Shown here piece by piece: positions 17,429-27,842 of a DNA stretch of 64,000 bases. The stretch is from Bacillus massilinigeriensis. Lineage in GTDB: Bacteria > Bacillota > Bacilli > Bacillales > Cytobacillaceae. Where the stretch lies: positions 2,613,601-2,677,600 of the forward strand of contig NZ_LT630337.1 of the NCBI RefSeq assembly GCF_900117315.1, in the 5' to 3' direction. Under the pieces are notes generated by a model. The model saw only the letters and a program-made list of their open reading frames with translations, was not told the origin of the DNA and made no database searches. The stretch's first letter is position 1; each line of letters opens with the position of its first letter. The position numbers and the translations under genes were made by a program.

Positions 17429-19312
17429 TTATTTATTTTCTGCTAGTTCAGAAAGATAGCTCCATCTTTCAATTAAATATTCCAGTTGGTTATTTAGCTC
17501 TTGTTCCTCTTTCATAAGGGAATGTGCTTTTTCAAAATCACTTCCTGTATTGCTCATTTCAAGAGAAATTTGCTCAAGTCTTTCTTCAGTTTCTGCGATT
17601 TTATCCTCTATTTCTTCCCACTCAACCTTTTCCTTATAGGACATCTTTTTCTTTTTTGGTTTTTCTGGCTCAGGTTGTTTTTCTTTCTTGATCTCTACTT
17701 TTACTGTATTTTTCGTATTTTGCTTTTCTAGATATTCACTGTAGTTTCCATAATAGCTATCAACCTTTCCATTCCCCTCTAGAATAAGAAGCTGTTCTGC
17801 CACTTTATCTAAGAAATAGCGATCATGGGAAACGGTTATCACAACCCCTGGATAATCCTCTAAATAGTCCTCTAAAACGGTTAAGGTTTGAGTGTCGAGA
17901 TCATTAGTTGGCTCATCAAGCAGCAACACATTCGGCTCTGACATTAAGATTTTCAAAAGATAAAGGCGGCGTTTTTCACCACCTGATAGCTTTCTAATTG
18001 GCGTTCCGTGAGTATTCATAGGAAATAAGAAACGTTCTAGCATTTGTGCGGTTGAAATGGTCTTCCCATCAGACGTATGGATGACCTGTGCGGTTTCCTT
18101 CAAATATTCAATCATTCTCTTGTTTTCATCCATATCCTCATTTTCCTGGGTATAGTAGCCAACCCTTACTGTCTGACCCATAATGAGCTCGCCATCATCG
18201 AGTTGGAGCTTCCCGGTAAGAATATTTAATAAGGTTGATTTCCCTGTCCCATTCCTTCCAATAATCCCCATTCGATCACCTGGTTTCACGAGAAGATTAA
18301 AATGATTTAGGATGACCTGATCACCGTATCGTTTACTTGCTTCCTTTAGTTCAAATACTTGTTTTCCAAGTCTTGTTCCACTCAAGGAAATATCCAATTT
18401 TTCTTTTGATTTCACATTGGAAATTTGTTCATCTAGTTGGTTAAAACGGTCGATTCTAGCTTTTTGTTTTGTTGATCTCGCTTGAGCTCCTCTCCGAATC
18501 CACTCAAGCTCTCTCCTAAATAAGTTCTTCCTTTTTTCCAAGGTTGCAGTTTCATTTTCTTCCCGAATCGCTTTGGCCTCTAAAAAGTCTGCGTAGTTTC
18601 CTTTGTAACTATATAAATTGCCGCCATCCAATTCAAAAATTCGATTCGTGACCCGATCGAGGAAATAACGATCGTGTGTAACAAGGAATAGAGCACCCTT
18701 GTAGCGACCTAAATATTCCTCCAGCCATTTCACTGACTCATAATCCAAGTGGTTTGTCGGTTCATCCAGTATTAATAAATCAGGTTCTAGAATGAGCACC
18801 TGTGCTAAGGCGACTCGCTTTTTCTGTCCGCCTGATAGTTCACCAATTTTCTTCTCAAAGTCTTCAATACCTAACTTTGTTAAGATTGTTTTTGCATTTG
18901 TACTTGCGTCCCATGCATTAGAAGCATCCATACGACGTTGCATTTCGAATAACTGTTCTTGAATCTCTACGTCATCAGGCTTCTCATTGATCTTTAGCAT
19001 GGTATTCTCATAATCTCTTAATAGCCTCAATAAAAGAGCCTCTCCCGCAAACACTTGCTCTAGTATGGTTAAATCCGGCTGAAGTTCAGGTTGTTGTTCA
19101 AGATAGGCCATTTTAAAATCCTTTGGAGCCACAATTTCACCTGAATCCTGAAGGTCCACTCCAGCAACAATCCTCAGTAATGAAGACTTTCCTGTTCCAT
19201 TTACCCCAATCAACCCTACTCGTTCCTTTTCCGAAATTGAAAAGGAGATATCATGAAAGAGCTGTTTGTCTCCATAGGTTTTCGTAAGGTTTTCAATCGA
19301 GATTGTTTTCAT
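17429..19312 (-). CDS. yfmR: ABC-F family ATPase, YfmR/Uup type
   Basis: ABC-F proteins act on ribosomes. The 627-residue protein has two ATPase domains (Walker A GVNGTGKSS near residue 36 and GRNGTGKST near 350; signatures LSGGQKKR and LSGGEKRR; Walker B LLILDEPTNHLD and VLLLDEPTNDLD), the charged P-site tRNA-interacting linker between them, and a C-terminal coiled coil rich in Lys and Glu, the layout of YfmR/Uup. It has no membrane spans. YfmR relieves stalling at prolines and Asp-Pro in B. subtilis. Start 19312 overlaps ypgQ by 20 bp, so the two are coupled. The resistance-type ABC-F subfamilies look different in the linker. Confidence 0.9.
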   Translation of the reverse strand: MKTISIENLTKTYGDKQLFHDISFSISEKERVGLIGVNGTGKSSLLRIVAGVDLQDSGEIVAPKDFKMAYLEQQPELQPDLTILEQVFAGEALLLRLLRDYENTMLKINEKPDDVEIQEQLFEMQRRMDASNAWDASTNAKTILTKLGIEDFEKKIGELSGGQKKRVALAQVLILEPDLLILDEPTNHLDYESVKWLEEYLGRYKGALFLVTHDRYFLDRVTNRIFELDGGNLYSYKGNYADFLEAKAIREENETATLEKRKNLFRRELEWIRRGAQARSTKQKARIDRFNQLDEQISNVKSKEKLDISLSGTRLGKQVFELKEASKRYGDQVILNHFNLLVKPGDRMGIIGRNGTGKSTLLNILTGKLQLDDGELIMGQTVRVGYYTQENEDMDENKRMIEYLKETAQVIHTSDGKTISTAQMLERFLFPMNTHGTPIRKLSGGEKRRLYLLKILMSEPNVLLLDEPTNDLDTQTLTVLEDYLEDYPGVVITVSHDRYFLDKVAEQLLILEGNGKVDSYYGNYSEYLEKQNTKNTVKVEIKKEKQPEPEKPKKKKMSYKEKVEWEEIEDKIAETEERLEQISLEMSNTGSDFEKAHSLMKEEQELNNQLEYLIERWSYLSELAENK

Positions 19313-19955
19313 ACTCACCATTCCAGTCTTTATAAAATTCTTCTAAAAATATTTCCATGAAAGCATGGCGCTTCTCTGCAATTTTTCTTGCAGTTTCTGT
19401 GTTCAATCTATTCTTCAGCTGTAATAGCTTCTCATAAAAATGATGAATCGTAGAGGAATTTCCTTCCCGATATTCAATTTCAGTCATGCTTTCTCGTACA
19501 GAAAAAGAAGGATCATAGATAGGGTTACCTTTTTTTCCACCATAAGCAAATGCCCTAGAAATACCAATAGCACCGATGGCGTCCAATCTATCAGCATCCT
19601 GAACAATCTCTGCTTCAACGGAAGGTAATAAGCTCTGTTTTCCCCCTTTAAATGAGATGGAAACAATGATCTCGATAATCCGTTCTTTTATCTGTTCATC
19701 TATTGGTAAATCGTCCAAAAAAGAAGATAATCGCCTTTCTCCATCTTCTATCGAATGAGTTAATTTCTCATCGGGGATATCATGTAAGATAGCTGCCATT
19801 TCAATAATAAAACGGTCTCCCTTTTGCTCGGTTTCCGATATATAGACAGCATTTTTCCGGACCCTTTCTATATGAAACCAATCATGACCTGTTGGTTCAT
19901 TCCCTAATGTATTTTTTACAAATTGTTCAGCTGCTTGAATAACTCTATCATTCAT
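19293..19955 (-). CDS. ypgQ: HD-domain phosphohydrolase YpgQ
   Basis: The 220-residue protein has HD-superfamily metal ligands: H in GHDWFHIERV, the HD pair in AAILHDI and a distal Asp in QDADRLDAIG. YpgQ of B. subtilis is a manganese-dependent nucleoside triphosphate pyrophosphohydrolase, so a house-cleaning role is likely. The start at 19955 is one of two possible (TTG at 19961 is in frame). It overlaps the ABC-F gene downstream. Confidence 0.85.
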   Translation of the reverse strand: MNDRVIQAAEQFVKNTLGNEPTGHDWFHIERVRKNAVYISETEQKGDRFIIEMAAILHDIPDEKLTHSIEDGERRLSSFLDDLPIDEQIKERIIEIIVSISFKGGKQSLLPSVEAEIVQDADRLDAIGAIGISRAFAYGGKKGNPIYDPSFSVRESMTEIEYREGNSSTIHHFYEKLLQLKNRLNTETARKIAEKRHAFMEIFLEEFYKDWNGEYENNLD

Positions 19956-20022
19956 AGCCAATCCAACCTTCCCAAAACCTTCTCATATTTTAACATGAAA
20001 TATTGATTTTACCGAAAAAAAA

Positions 20023-20046
20023 GAAAGTGCCGCTTTGGCACTTCTC
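20023..20046 (-). terminator. Terminator after second degV
   Basis: AAGTGCC-AAAGC-GGCACTT hairpin followed by a T-run on the minus strand, beginning at the DegV stop codon. Confidence 0.85.
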
Positions 20047-20893
20047 ATTTTAATCCATTATACCAGGAAATTCCCAAAGTATGTTCGCCTGCATGAACAC
20101 CTATTGTCGCACCTAGAGGATAACAATAAAAATCAATGGTAGGAAAGATTTTTTTTAACTCCTCCTTCCATTTATTGGCCTCATAATCATGGAGACCATA
20201 TAATAAATATACTTCTTTAAACACATGTTTTTCCCATGAGTTTCTTAAATATTGAACAATTTTCTCCTTTGCCTTTTTGGCGCTTCTTACTTTTTCTTTA
20301 ATACTTAATGCTCCATCCTCAATCGAAATGATTGGTTTAATATTTAATACACTTCCGAGTAGAAATTGTAATCCTGATAATCTACCGCTTCTATGGAGTT
20401 GTTCTAAGTCACCAACAAGTACAAATGCCTCATTCGTATCTCTTAAGCTTTCAATCTTCTTCTTAATTTCATCAAGATTTAAGCCTTGTTGCAGATATTC
20501 CATGCCTTTTTTAATCTGTACTGAAAGTGGGTAGGTTAATATCTTCGAGTCTATTGTCATAACCGGAATATCCACTAGATTTGCTGCCTGCACGCTAGAA
20601 GATACGGTACCACTAAGTTTAGCAGATACTAGAATTGAAATGATTAAATCATAGTCATCTTTAAGGTTATTATATAATTTGATAAAAGCTCCAATCGAAG
20701 GCTGTGATGTTTTAGGAGGAGTCTGAACCATTTTTAATTTGTCAAAAAGGTCATATGGTGATAAATCAATGCCATCTAGGTACTCTTCTTCATCAATAAG
20801 AATGGATAATGGAATCGTATAGACATCCGGGTGATTTTGTAATTCTTCATCCATGAATGCTGTACTATCTGTAACCCACGCAATTTTCTTCAT
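20045..20893 (-). CDS. DegV family fatty-acid-binding protein (second paralogue)
   Basis: The 282-residue protein opens AWVTDSTAFM and has TSQPSIG, LSGTVSSSVQAA and a C-terminal GVHAGEHTLGISW, all in the positions expected for FakB-like proteins. Compared with the paralogue at 4007-4849 the third loop is VHAGEHT and not THTGAGA, so acyl preference may differ. It follows a hypothetical gene by 12 bp and is probably co-transcribed with it. Several DegV paralogues per genome are usual in Bacilli. Confidence 0.88.
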   Translation of the reverse strand: MKKIAWVTDSTAFMDEELQNHPDVYTIPLSILIDEEEYLDGIDLSPYDLFDKLKMVQTPPKTSQPSIGAFIKLYNNLKDDYDLIISILVSAKLSGTVSSSVQAANLVDIPVMTIDSKILTYPLSVQIKKGMEYLQQGLNLDEIKKKIESLRDTNEAFVLVGDLEQLHRSGRLSGLQFLLGSVLNIKPIISIEDGALSIKEKVRSAKKAKEKIVQYLRNSWEKHVFKEVYLLYGLHDYEANKWKEELKKIFPTIDFYCYPLGATIGVHAGEHTLGISWYNGLK

Positions 20894-20905
20894 GAAAGCT
20901 CTCCT

Positions 20906-21433
20906 TCAAACAGGGATAATTTTATTTATTTTTACCATCGACAGGATCATAAAATCAATCATATGGATAAAATCGTCCATTTGGTCTTCATAAATGAGCC
21001 TGTTAAAATCTATAGTCACTTCTTTCTTAATCATATTGTCCTCTTGAAAGGGATTTAATATCATTTTATGTTGATAGGTTCGGTCCATACCCCAAACTTC
21101 TGTTAATGCTTTTGCAATTCCTTCATGTAATTCGAAATCATCTTCATGATCCACAGTAAAAATAATGGAAAGAGTGCAGCCTGATAACCTTTCTGATTTC
21201 ATTGACGGAAGAAGCTCTGATGCTAAATTTTCCAAATTAGCATATACTCTGACAGTACACTGCGCTGTATCTTTTTCCTTCAGAGTAAATGTAAGTTCGA
21301 AACTCCTTGATAAAGAGGATAAATTTATTGAATCGTTACGGCCAATGATACATATTTCTCCTTCTAAATCACGATCATATAAAGCTCCTTCTAGTACAAC
21401 CTTCATGTTCTCAAATGCAGTAGGATCAAACAT
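20906..21433 (-). CDS. Conserved hypothetical protein upstream of degV
   Basis: I do not recognise this 175-residue acidic protein. It has no signal peptide, membrane segment or cysteine cluster; predicted mixed alpha/beta with two conserved-looking stretches (FTVDHEDDFELHEGIAKAL and YEDQMDDFIHMIDFM). The ATG at 21433 is preferred since GAGGGG lies 8 bases upstream. Close spacing to the DegV gene suggests co-expression. It lies just downstream of fhs but 42 bp apart, so linkage to folate metabolism is not implied. Confidence 0.65.
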   Translation of the reverse strand: MFDPTAFENMKVVLEGALYDRDLEGEICIIGRNDSINLSSLSRSFELTFTLKEKDTAQCTVRVYANLENLASELLPSMKSERLSGCTLSIIFTVDHEDDFELHEGIAKALTEVWGMDRTYQHKMILNPFQEDNMIKKEVTIDFNRLIYEDQMDDFIHMIDFMILSMVKINKIIPV

Positions 21434-21475
21434 GCTAACACCCCTCATTGTAAAGAAAAATCTTCAAAAAAATGA

Positions 21476-23164
21476 TTAAAACAAGCCTACTGCGTTTCCT
21501 GATTCGTCCACATCCATATTTAGAGCTGCTGGTCTTTTTGGGAGACCTGGCATAGTCATAACATCCCCTGTTAAAACAACAATAAAACCTGCACCAACTG
21601 AAGGCTTTAATTCTCTCACAGATACGACAAAGTCAGTAGGCCTTCCTAATTTTGTAGGGTCATCTGACAAGGAATACTGGGTTTTTGCCATACATACTGG
21701 CAAATTGCCCCAACCATTTCCCTCAATTTCGAGCAGTTGCCTTTTCGCCTTTCTTGAAAATTCCACACCTACTCCACCATACACTTTTTGCACAACATTC
21801 AGGATTTTAAATTCAATTGGATCCCTTGGTGAATATAATGGCTTAAAGTTATTCTCTGTATTCTCTATCGCATCAAGCAGCTTTTTAGCAAGCTCAATTC
21901 CACCTTCTCCACCTTTTTCCCATACTTCTGTAATGGCAGCTGGAATTCCTTCTTGCTGACATAGACCAAATAATGTGTTCACTTCATCCACTGTATCTGT
22001 AATAAACCGATTAATTGCAACAACAAATGGAAGCCCAAAGCTTTGAATGGTTTCAATATGCTTCTTCAAATTAGAGAACCCATCCTTTAACGCTTCAACA
22101 TTTTCTTTTCCAAGGTCTTCCTTCAGTACTCCTCCATGCATTTTTAATGCTCGGATGGTAGCGACAATGACTACAGCTTCCGGCTGGATTCCTGCTGACT
22201 GGGCCTTAATATTTAGAAACTTTTCTGCCCCTAAATCAGCACCAAATCCAGCCTCTGTTACAACATAATCTGCCAATTGTGATGCCGCATTTGTAGCAAT
22301 GACACTATTACACCCATGAGCGATATTAGCAAATGGACCGCCATGTACAAGGGCAGGGGTATGCTCAATCGTTTGAACAAGGTTCGGTTTAACCGCATCC
22401 TTTAATAAAAGTGCAAGCGCACCTTGTACGCCTAGATCACGTACCGTTACTGGCTTTTTATGAATATTATAGGCAACTACCATCTTTGATAGTCTTTCTT
22501 TTAGATCCTTTAAATCATGTGACAAGCATAGTACAGCCATAATTTCAGAGGCAACTGTAATATCGAATCCATCTTCCCTTGGGACTCCTTGAAGCGGACC
22601 ACCTAATCCAATAACCACTTTTCTTAATGCACGATCATTTAAATCTAAGGCCCTTTTCCAAACAATTCTGCGCTGATCTATTTGAAGTTCATTCCCTTGC
22701 TGAAGGTGATTATCAATCATTGCTGCTAGAGCATTATTTGCTGTCGTTATCGCATGAAGATCTCCAGTGAAATGGAGATTAATATCCTCCATTGGAAGAA
22801 CTTGTGCGTAGCCCCCACCTGTCGCTCCGCCCTTGATTCCCATTGTTGGACCAAGGGAAGGCTCACGCATCGCTATCATTGCTTTTTTTCCGATTCGATT
22901 CAGGGCATCCCCTAAACCAACTGTAACAGTAGACTTTCCTTCACCAGCAGGGGTAGGATTAATTGCTGTTACTAAAATGATTTTTCCAGACTTTTTTGTT
23001 TTCAAGCGATTGAGAGCCTCGAATGATAGCTTAGCTTTGTATTTTCCGTAAAGCTCAATATCATCCAATTCTAAGCCTATTTTTTCAGCTATTTCAGTAA
23101 TCGGCTTTAATTTTGCTTCCTGAGCAATGGCAATATCAGATTTTACTTCTGTATGTGTCTTCAA
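21476..23164 (-). CDS. fhs: Formate--tetrahydrofolate ligase
   Basis: Fhs makes 10-formyl-THF from formate, ATP and THF. The 562-residue protein carries the P-loop TPAGEGKST, the [11 protein letters not shown] stretch, and the C-terminal [15 protein letters not shown], all diagnostic. Length is standard. It feeds one-carbon units to purine synthesis and, indirectly, to the thymidylate and methionine genes also present in the window. Fhs is not universal in Bacillus; B. subtilis lacks it. It is divergent from metA, sharing an intergenic region of about 200 bp. Confidence 0.96.
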   Translation of the reverse strand: MKTHTEVKSDIAIAQEAKLKPITEIAEKIGLELDDIELYGKYKAKLSFEALNRLKTKKSGKIILVTAINPTPAGEGKSTVTVGLGDALNRIGKKAMIAMREPSLGPTMGIKGGATGGGYAQVLPMEDINLHFTGDLHAITTANNALAAMIDNHLQQGNELQIDQRRIVWKRALDLNDRALRKVVIGLGGPLQGVPREDGFDITVASEIMAVLCLSHDLKDLKERLSKMVVAYNIHKKPVTVRDLGVQGALALLLKDAVKPNLVQTIEHTPALVHGGPFANIAHGCNSVIATNAASQLADYVVTEAGFGADLGAEKFLNIKAQSAGIQPEAVVIVATIRALKMHGGVLKEDLGKENVEALKDGFSNLKKHIETIQSFGLPFVVAINRFITDTVDEVNTLFGLCQQEGIPAAITEVWEKGGEGGIELAKKLLDAIENTENNFKPLYSPRDPIEFKILNVVQKVYGGVGVEFSRKAKRQLLEIEGNGWGNLPVCMAKTQYSLSDDPTKLGRPTDFVVSVRELKPSVGAGFIVVLTGDVMTMPGLPKRPAALNMDVDESGNAVGLF

Positions 23165-23293
23165 CTATGTTTCCCCCTCTTTTATGCCTCCGTAGTACTT
23201 GTCTTAATATTGCATGATTTGTCGAATCTTATCAATAGAAGTTATTTAAAATTCGATTTCATTTAATAATTCACTGTTTTCATGAATATAAGA

Positions 23294-23322
23294 TTGCGAC
23301 TTAAAAAAAACGTCTATATAAT
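23294..23322 (+). promoter_or_regulatory. Sigma-A promoter of metA
   Basis: TTGCGA and TATAAT are separated by exactly 17 bases, upstream of metA by about 40 bases. No S-box riboswitch structure is apparent in the short leader. Confidence 0.7.
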
Positions 23323-23360
23323 ATTAATAATCTAAAAATTCAAATCAAGGGGATGATTTT

Positions 23361-24269
23361 TTGCCAATTAAAATACCGAAGCTTCTTCCAGCCAGAGAGA
23401 TACTGGAGTCTGAAAATATCTTTGTCATGGATGAGGATCGGGCTAATACACAAGATATTCGACCGTTAAATATCTTAATCTTAAATTTAATGCCAGAAAA
23501 GGAAAGGACTGAAACACAGCTTCTCAGATTGCTAGGAAATACCCCTTTACAGGTAAATGTATCGTTTTTAAAAACAGCATCCTATCAATCTAAAAATACA
23601 AGTAAACACCATCTTGAGCAATTCTATACTTGTTTTGATGAAGTATTTCATCGTAAATATGATGGATTAATTATTACTGGTGCACCTGTTGAAATGCTTC
23701 CTTTTGAAGAAGTAGATTATTGGGAAGAGCTGAAAACAATTATGGATTGGTCTACTACTAACGTTACCTCCACCTTACATATTTGTTGGGGGGCACAAGC
23801 TGCGCTATATTATCACTTTGGGATAGACAAATATGAGCTTTCAAAAAAATGCTCAGGAGTGTTTTCTCATACGGTATTAGACCGCTCTGAAATGCTGTTA
23901 CGTGGCTTTGATGACATTTACGATGCACCTCATTCGAGATACACGGATGTTTCCATTGAAGAAATCACATCCAATCCAAATATTAAACTACTTTCTTCTT
24001 CTGAGGAAGCAGGTCCATTTATCCTTCTTGCAGATAAAGGAAAACAAATTATGGTTACGGGTCATTTAGAATATGATGCTAATACACTAGCTGAAGAATA
24101 TGAACGCGATTTACAAAAAGGCATTGAAATCCATATGCCTCAATATTATTTTCCTAACAATGACCTCAAACAAAAACCATTGAACCGATGGAGATCACAT
24201 GCCCATTTACTTTTCTCTAACTGGTTAAACTATTATGTATATCAAGAGACTCCATATGAATGGGAATAA
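23361..24269 (+). CDS. metA: Homoserine O-acetyltransferase MetA (MetAA, acetyl-CoA type)
   Basis: This enzyme activates homoserine for methionine synthesis. The catalytic cysteine is Cys142 (HICWGAQ), with His235 and Glu237 in GHLEYD. Residue 111 is glutamate (GAPVE), the determinant reported to favour acetyl-CoA in Bacillus MetA, where glycine favours succinyl-CoA; so despite the family name the product is predicted to be O-acetylhomoserine. The start codon is TTG with AAGGGGATG about 8 bases upstream. It is monocistronic, with its own promoter and terminator, so a riboswitch is not expected to control it here. Confidence 0.95.
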   Translation: MPIKIPKLLPAREILESENIFVMDEDRANTQDIRPLNILILNLMPEKERTETQLLRLLGNTPLQVNVSFLKTASYQSKNTSKHHLEQFYTCFDEVFHRKYDGLIITGAPVEMLPFEEVDYWEELKTIMDWSTTNVTSTLHICWGAQAALYYHFGIDKYELSKKCSGVFSHTVLDRSEMLLRGFDDIYDAPHSRYTDVSIEEITSNPNIKLLSSSEEAGPFILLADKGKQIMVTGHLEYDANTLAEEYERDLQKGIEIHMPQYYFPNNDLKQKPLNRWRSHAHLLFSNWLNYYVYQETPYEWE

Positions 24270-24306
24270 TTTAATAAGTTGATTGTTGCATCTTTTTGCA
24301 GATAAA

Positions 24307-24344
24307 GATATCCTCGAGCTATTCTGGTCGAGGATATTTTTTTA
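24307..24344. terminator. Terminator after metA
   Basis: A perfect ATATCCTCGA/TCGAGGATAT stem with a ten-base loop, then TTTTTTA, 40 bp after the metA stop; on the minus strand it also sits just after the methyltransferase gene. Confidence 0.85.
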
Positions 24345-24346
24345 TC

Positions 24347-25030
24347 TTATGAATCTTTCTCTAGCATAAACACCCATAAGAATGCCAATGCTTGCTTCAA
24401 TGAAACTGGTAAGTTTTCAATTGGAAGTCCTTCACTTTCACGTTTATAGACTCCAAACTCGCTAATTTTCTTTAATCCATTTTCGCTTGCTAACCTTTCA
24501 AATTCCCATGGCATCATCGTGTTGCAAACTACCTTGTCACCATACAGCCTTTGATAACTATTGATTCTAGGTGCTGAAGTAGGTCCAAGAATTCCAACAC
24601 AGGCCCTTCCGTTTGGAATCAAAATTCTCTTGATTTCCTCAATAACCTTAAGTGGGCTCTCTGTCCATTCTAGGGAATTAATGGCAAGTACTGCGTCGAA
24701 GGATTCATCAGGAAACTTCAAAGACCCAATGTCATCCTTAACAAATTGGGAAGGGTGACCCTCATTGATGATCTTTGCCTTTTGAATCATATCTTCTGAT
24801 ACATCAACCCCTACAACTTTAAACCCTGCAGAAGACAATTTCAATGAGCCATAGCCGTCCCCACATCCTAAGTCACAAACCTTTGCCCCGGAAATTACGT
24901 ATCTTTCAAGGAATGGTATGATATCCTTTCTACTCCCGGATTCCCACATTTTCCTACTTCGGGAGTTCCAATGATCTGCCTGTTGGTCCCATAATTTTTC
25001 CGCCTCTTTTGTCCAGTTAAAATCCTTCAT
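24347..25030 (-). CDS. Class I SAM-dependent methyltransferase
   Basis: The 227-residue protein has the Rossmann SAM motif VCDLGCGDGYGSL near residue 52 (GxGxG), the acidic ribose ligand in VVGVDVSEDM, and the motif II-like FDAVLAINSLEWTE. It resembles the UbiE/methyltransferase-11 group. The N-terminus WTKEAEKLWDQQADHWNSRS is typical of several Bacillus small-molecule methyltransferases. No neighbour reveals the substrate. It converges with metA over a shared terminator. Confidence 0.82.
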   Translation of the reverse strand: MKDFNWTKEAEKLWDQQADHWNSRSRKMWESGSRKDIIPFLERYVISGAKVCDLGCGDGYGSLKLSSAGFKVVGVDVSEDMIQKAKIINEGHPSQFVKDDIGSLKFPDESFDAVLAINSLEWTESPLKVIEEIKRILIPNGRACVGILGPTSAPRINSYQRLYGDKVVCNTMMPWEFERLASENGLKKISEFGVYKRESEGLPIENLPVSLKQALAFLWVFMLEKDS

Positions 25031-25196
25031 TCCTAACCTACCTTTTTCACAATTTAATCACAATCAATTCATTCATAATAATGTACTCTAGAAGATGCTA
25101 TCCCAATTAATTCGTTACAAAACTTAAAAATCCTTGAATGAATATCAAAAAATTGAGTCATGATATAAATAAAAATTAATAGAAGGGGAATAAAGG

Positions 25197-25379
25197 ATGA
25201 ATCAAGAAACAATAATAGGTGTGATTCGAAATCACCTAGGGCAAATTATTAGTTACCAAACCTCTGAAGGAAGGATTATTTCCTACAGAAAGGCTGTGCA
25301 GGAAGCTGAAGAGGGGATTATCGACGGGCAGTATTTAAACGACTCATCTTATGACTTGAAAAGTATATACTTTGATTAG
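25197..25379 (+). CDS. Small DUF3892-like protein
   Basis: The 60-residue protein opens with the IIGVIRN...GQIISYQTSEG pattern and has a KAVQEAEEG helix, resembling DUF3892 proteins, which are small and without known role. It is preceded by AGAAGGGG and a likely own promoter. It stands alone between divergent and convergent neighbours. Confidence 0.65.
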   Translation: MNQETIIGVIRNHLGQIISYQTSEGRIISYRKAVQEAEEGIIDGQYLNDSSYDLKSIYFD

Positions 25380-25463
25380 GCTCCAATATATTTGAATGTT
25401 GATTCCCTCACCAATCCACATGGTAGATAATCAACAAATACAATAGAGCTTACTCTAATTAAA

Positions 25464-25512
25464 GAAGGGTGCCCGGCAACACATTCCTTTGTGATTACCA
25501 AGCACCCTTATA
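25464..25512 (-). terminator. Long hairpin between DUF3892 gene and mntR
   Basis: AAGGGTGC...GCACCCTT outer stem with inner paired CACA/TGTG arms, total about 48 bases. It could end either neighbour; the flanking T-run is weak in both directions. Confidence 0.6.
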
Positions 25513-25560
25513 AATGGCCCGTATAATATTTCTGTTTTTCATTTAATTATTTTTATATGG

Positions 25561-25980
25561 TTAGTCTACGTTTCTATTTTGGATTTCTCGGAGCGCTTGA
25601 ACTCGAGATTCATCCTCTTCGAAAAATTGTAAAAGGTCACCGATGCGATCAATGGCATTCCAGCTAAGATGATGCTCTATACCTTCAACATCTCTATATA
25701 TATTCTCTTTCTCTACACCGATCACAGTTAAAAACTGTTCTAATAGTTCATGGCGAAAAACCAATAGTTTTCCAATTTTTCTTCCCTTGGTTGTCAGTAC
25801 TAATCCTCTATATTTTTCATAAACTAGATACTCATCCTTATCAAGCTTTTGAACCATTTTCGTTACAGACGAGGGATGAACAGAAAGGCTTTCTGCAATA
25901 TCTGATACACGTGCATATCCTTTATCTTCAATTAAATTATAAATTTGTTCAATATAATCTTCCATACTAGGTGTCGGCAT
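25561..25980 (-). CDS. mntR: Manganese-responsive transcriptional regulator MntR
   Basis: MntR represses manganese uptake when Mn(II) is bound and activates efflux genes. The 139-residue DtxR-family protein starts [14 protein letters not shown], placing Asp8 and Glu11 as metal ligands; His77-type and the EGIEHHLS cluster supply the others. The winged helix [18 protein letters not shown] is almost identical to B. subtilis MntR. The start at 25980 is set by AGGAGG and by the orthologue's N-terminus; an in-frame extension to 26007 is not needed. Its targets are not in the window. Confidence 0.96.
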   Translation of the reverse strand: MPTPSMEDYIEQIYNLIEDKGYARVSDIAESLSVHPSSVTKMVQKLDKDEYLVYEKYRGLVLTTKGRKIGKLLVFRHELLEQFLTVIGVEKENIYRDVEGIEHHLSWNAIDRIGDLLQFFEEDESRVQALREIQNRNVD

Positions 25981-26094
25981 CCCTAATCCTCCTAAAAAAA
26001 AGCACAATCATCAATAAAAAGTTTACTATACTAAAAAAAACTAAACAAGAGAGGATTGTTTTTTTACCAGAGAGTTCAATTTTTTTACCTATAT

Positions 26095-27639
26095 TTAATC
26101 AAAGGACAATTTAACTCTTCCTTCAGAAAGGATTAGTTTTGCGTTAAATACCTTGTCATCCTTCTTAAATCCGTTAATCACATCGGTCTTTCCATCTGAA
26201 AGAAGTTTTTTTATATTTACTTGTGTTATGGATTTCCCCATGATCTTCTTAGAAATAGTAAAATCACATTTTGTTTTTTGGTAATTCGTACATCCATAGA
26301 ATGTACCTTTATCCACCATATGCCCATCACATTTTATACATTTCCCAAGATTTACAGACTTTCTCTTCCGCTGTTTTCCTGGTACAAAATCATCTTGATC
26401 TACATTTGTGAACACCCATTCTGAGGAAGACTTTGAGGTAATACTTATTAAATGGGTAATCATTTTATTCGTTTGATCCATAAACTGCTTAGGAGACGCC
26501 TTGCCTTCCGATATTTCTTTGAGGCGTTGCTCCCATTTAGCTGTCATTTCTGGAGAGGCTAATATTTCATCTCCAATAGCAGTAATTAGAATTTTTGCCT
26601 TTGCCGTTGGATACACAATATTTTTAGTTATTGTGATATAATTCCTATCCTTTAGCATGGTTATGATTCCAGCTCTTGTTGCCTCTGTACCTAACCCCTC
26701 CGTTTTCATTAAAACCTTCTCAAGTTCTTTATCTTCAATGTATTTCCCCGCGGTTTTCATTAAGGTAATTAATTGTCCCTCTGTGTATCTTTTAGGAGGC
26801 TGTGTTTTACTTTCTTTCACATCTACCTTGGATACCTTACCTTCCTCACCAATATTCATTAATGGGAGGATTGGTTCCTTATCCTTATCCTGTTGTTTGA
26901 TTACCTTTTTCCAACCTTCTTCTACTAACACTTTCCCTTTAGAGATAAAACTTGCTCGCCCGTCGACAAGCGTTTGAATGGTTGTATACTCGGTAATTGA
27001 TTTTTCATAATGTGCGGCTATAAGACTCTTAACTATAAGATCATAGATTATTTTTTCATCACTGCTTAATTTTTCCAAATTGGGAACCTGCTCTGTTGGA
27101 ATGATGGCATAGTGATCGGTAACCTTCTGGTCATTCACATATCGTTTGTTGTCCTTAATCGATTGAATCGGTAAGGGAAATAGATCCTCATATTCCTTGA
27201 TTTTCCCTAGTTTACTTAGGGTCTCAGGAAACATTTCTGCTTCACCTTTTGTAACGTGCCTTGAATCTGAACGTGGATAAGAAACATTTCCCTTTTGATA
27301 GAGCTTCTGTAGTACATCAAGGGTTTTCTTTGGTGGAAATTTATATCTCCTATTTGCATCTGCCTGTAATGTAGATAAATTATATAGCAGAGGTGGGAGA
27401 TAATCCTTCTTCTCTACTTGAATATCAGCAATTTTTGCTGGTTTCTTTTGACAAAAGGCTGCAATTTTTTCAGCCATTTCTTTGGAATGAATTCTGGATT
27501 CTCCATCTTTCTCCCATTTTCCTTGATAGGTTTTTCCTTCTATATTAAATTTAGCTTGTACTTCCCAAAAAGGTTCTGAAACGAATTGTTCAATCTCCCA
27601 ATCCCTTTTCACAATCAAGGCAAGTGTAGGTGTTTGCAC
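26095..27639 (-). pseudogene. topB: C-terminal half of interrupted type IA topoisomerase (topB family)
   Basis: This 512-codon piece begins at the conserved VQTPTLALIVKR strand and runs to the natural C-terminus. It contains the catalytic tyrosine in VSYPRSDSRH, the gate-domain segments and a C-terminal zinc ribbon (CIKCDGHM...CTNYQKTKC). It lacks the TOPRIM domain, which lies in the matching fragment 46824-47468. The first in-frame GTG (27639) is part of the shared 6-bp core GTGCAA and has no good ribosome site. Joined to the other piece it rebuilds a full-length 713-residue protein with no gap or repeat. Alone it should be inactive. Confidence 0.93.
27634..27639. repeat. Left 6-bp core (attachment site) of the element
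   Basis: TTGCAC here is repeated at 46866-46871. One copy is needed to rebuild the topB reading frame; each is followed inward by TTGTAT in inverted orientation. Confidence 0.85.
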
Positions 27640-27842
27640 TTGTATAACTCTTTCTGGGTTATTTACAATAATAATTTAATTGTCATACCACAAACGCACT
27701 ATCTAAAGCTATAAGTCTATTAAAATATTTCACCCAAATCAGTCATTAATGGTTTATAATAGATTACATAAAAGCTATAAACAATACTTCCTCACTCGCT
27801 GAATCTAAAGAAAATAAATTAATACAGTAGGAGGACAATTAT

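Noticed and set aside
23165-23360. S-box (SAM) riboswitch before metA
   Set aside because: The leader from the promoter to the start is about 30 bases, with no room for an S-box fold or terminator.
26095-27639. Reading this as an independent complete 514-residue topoisomerase
   Set aside because: It lacks the TOPRIM domain and starts at a conserved internal strand whose missing first part lies at 46824-47468.
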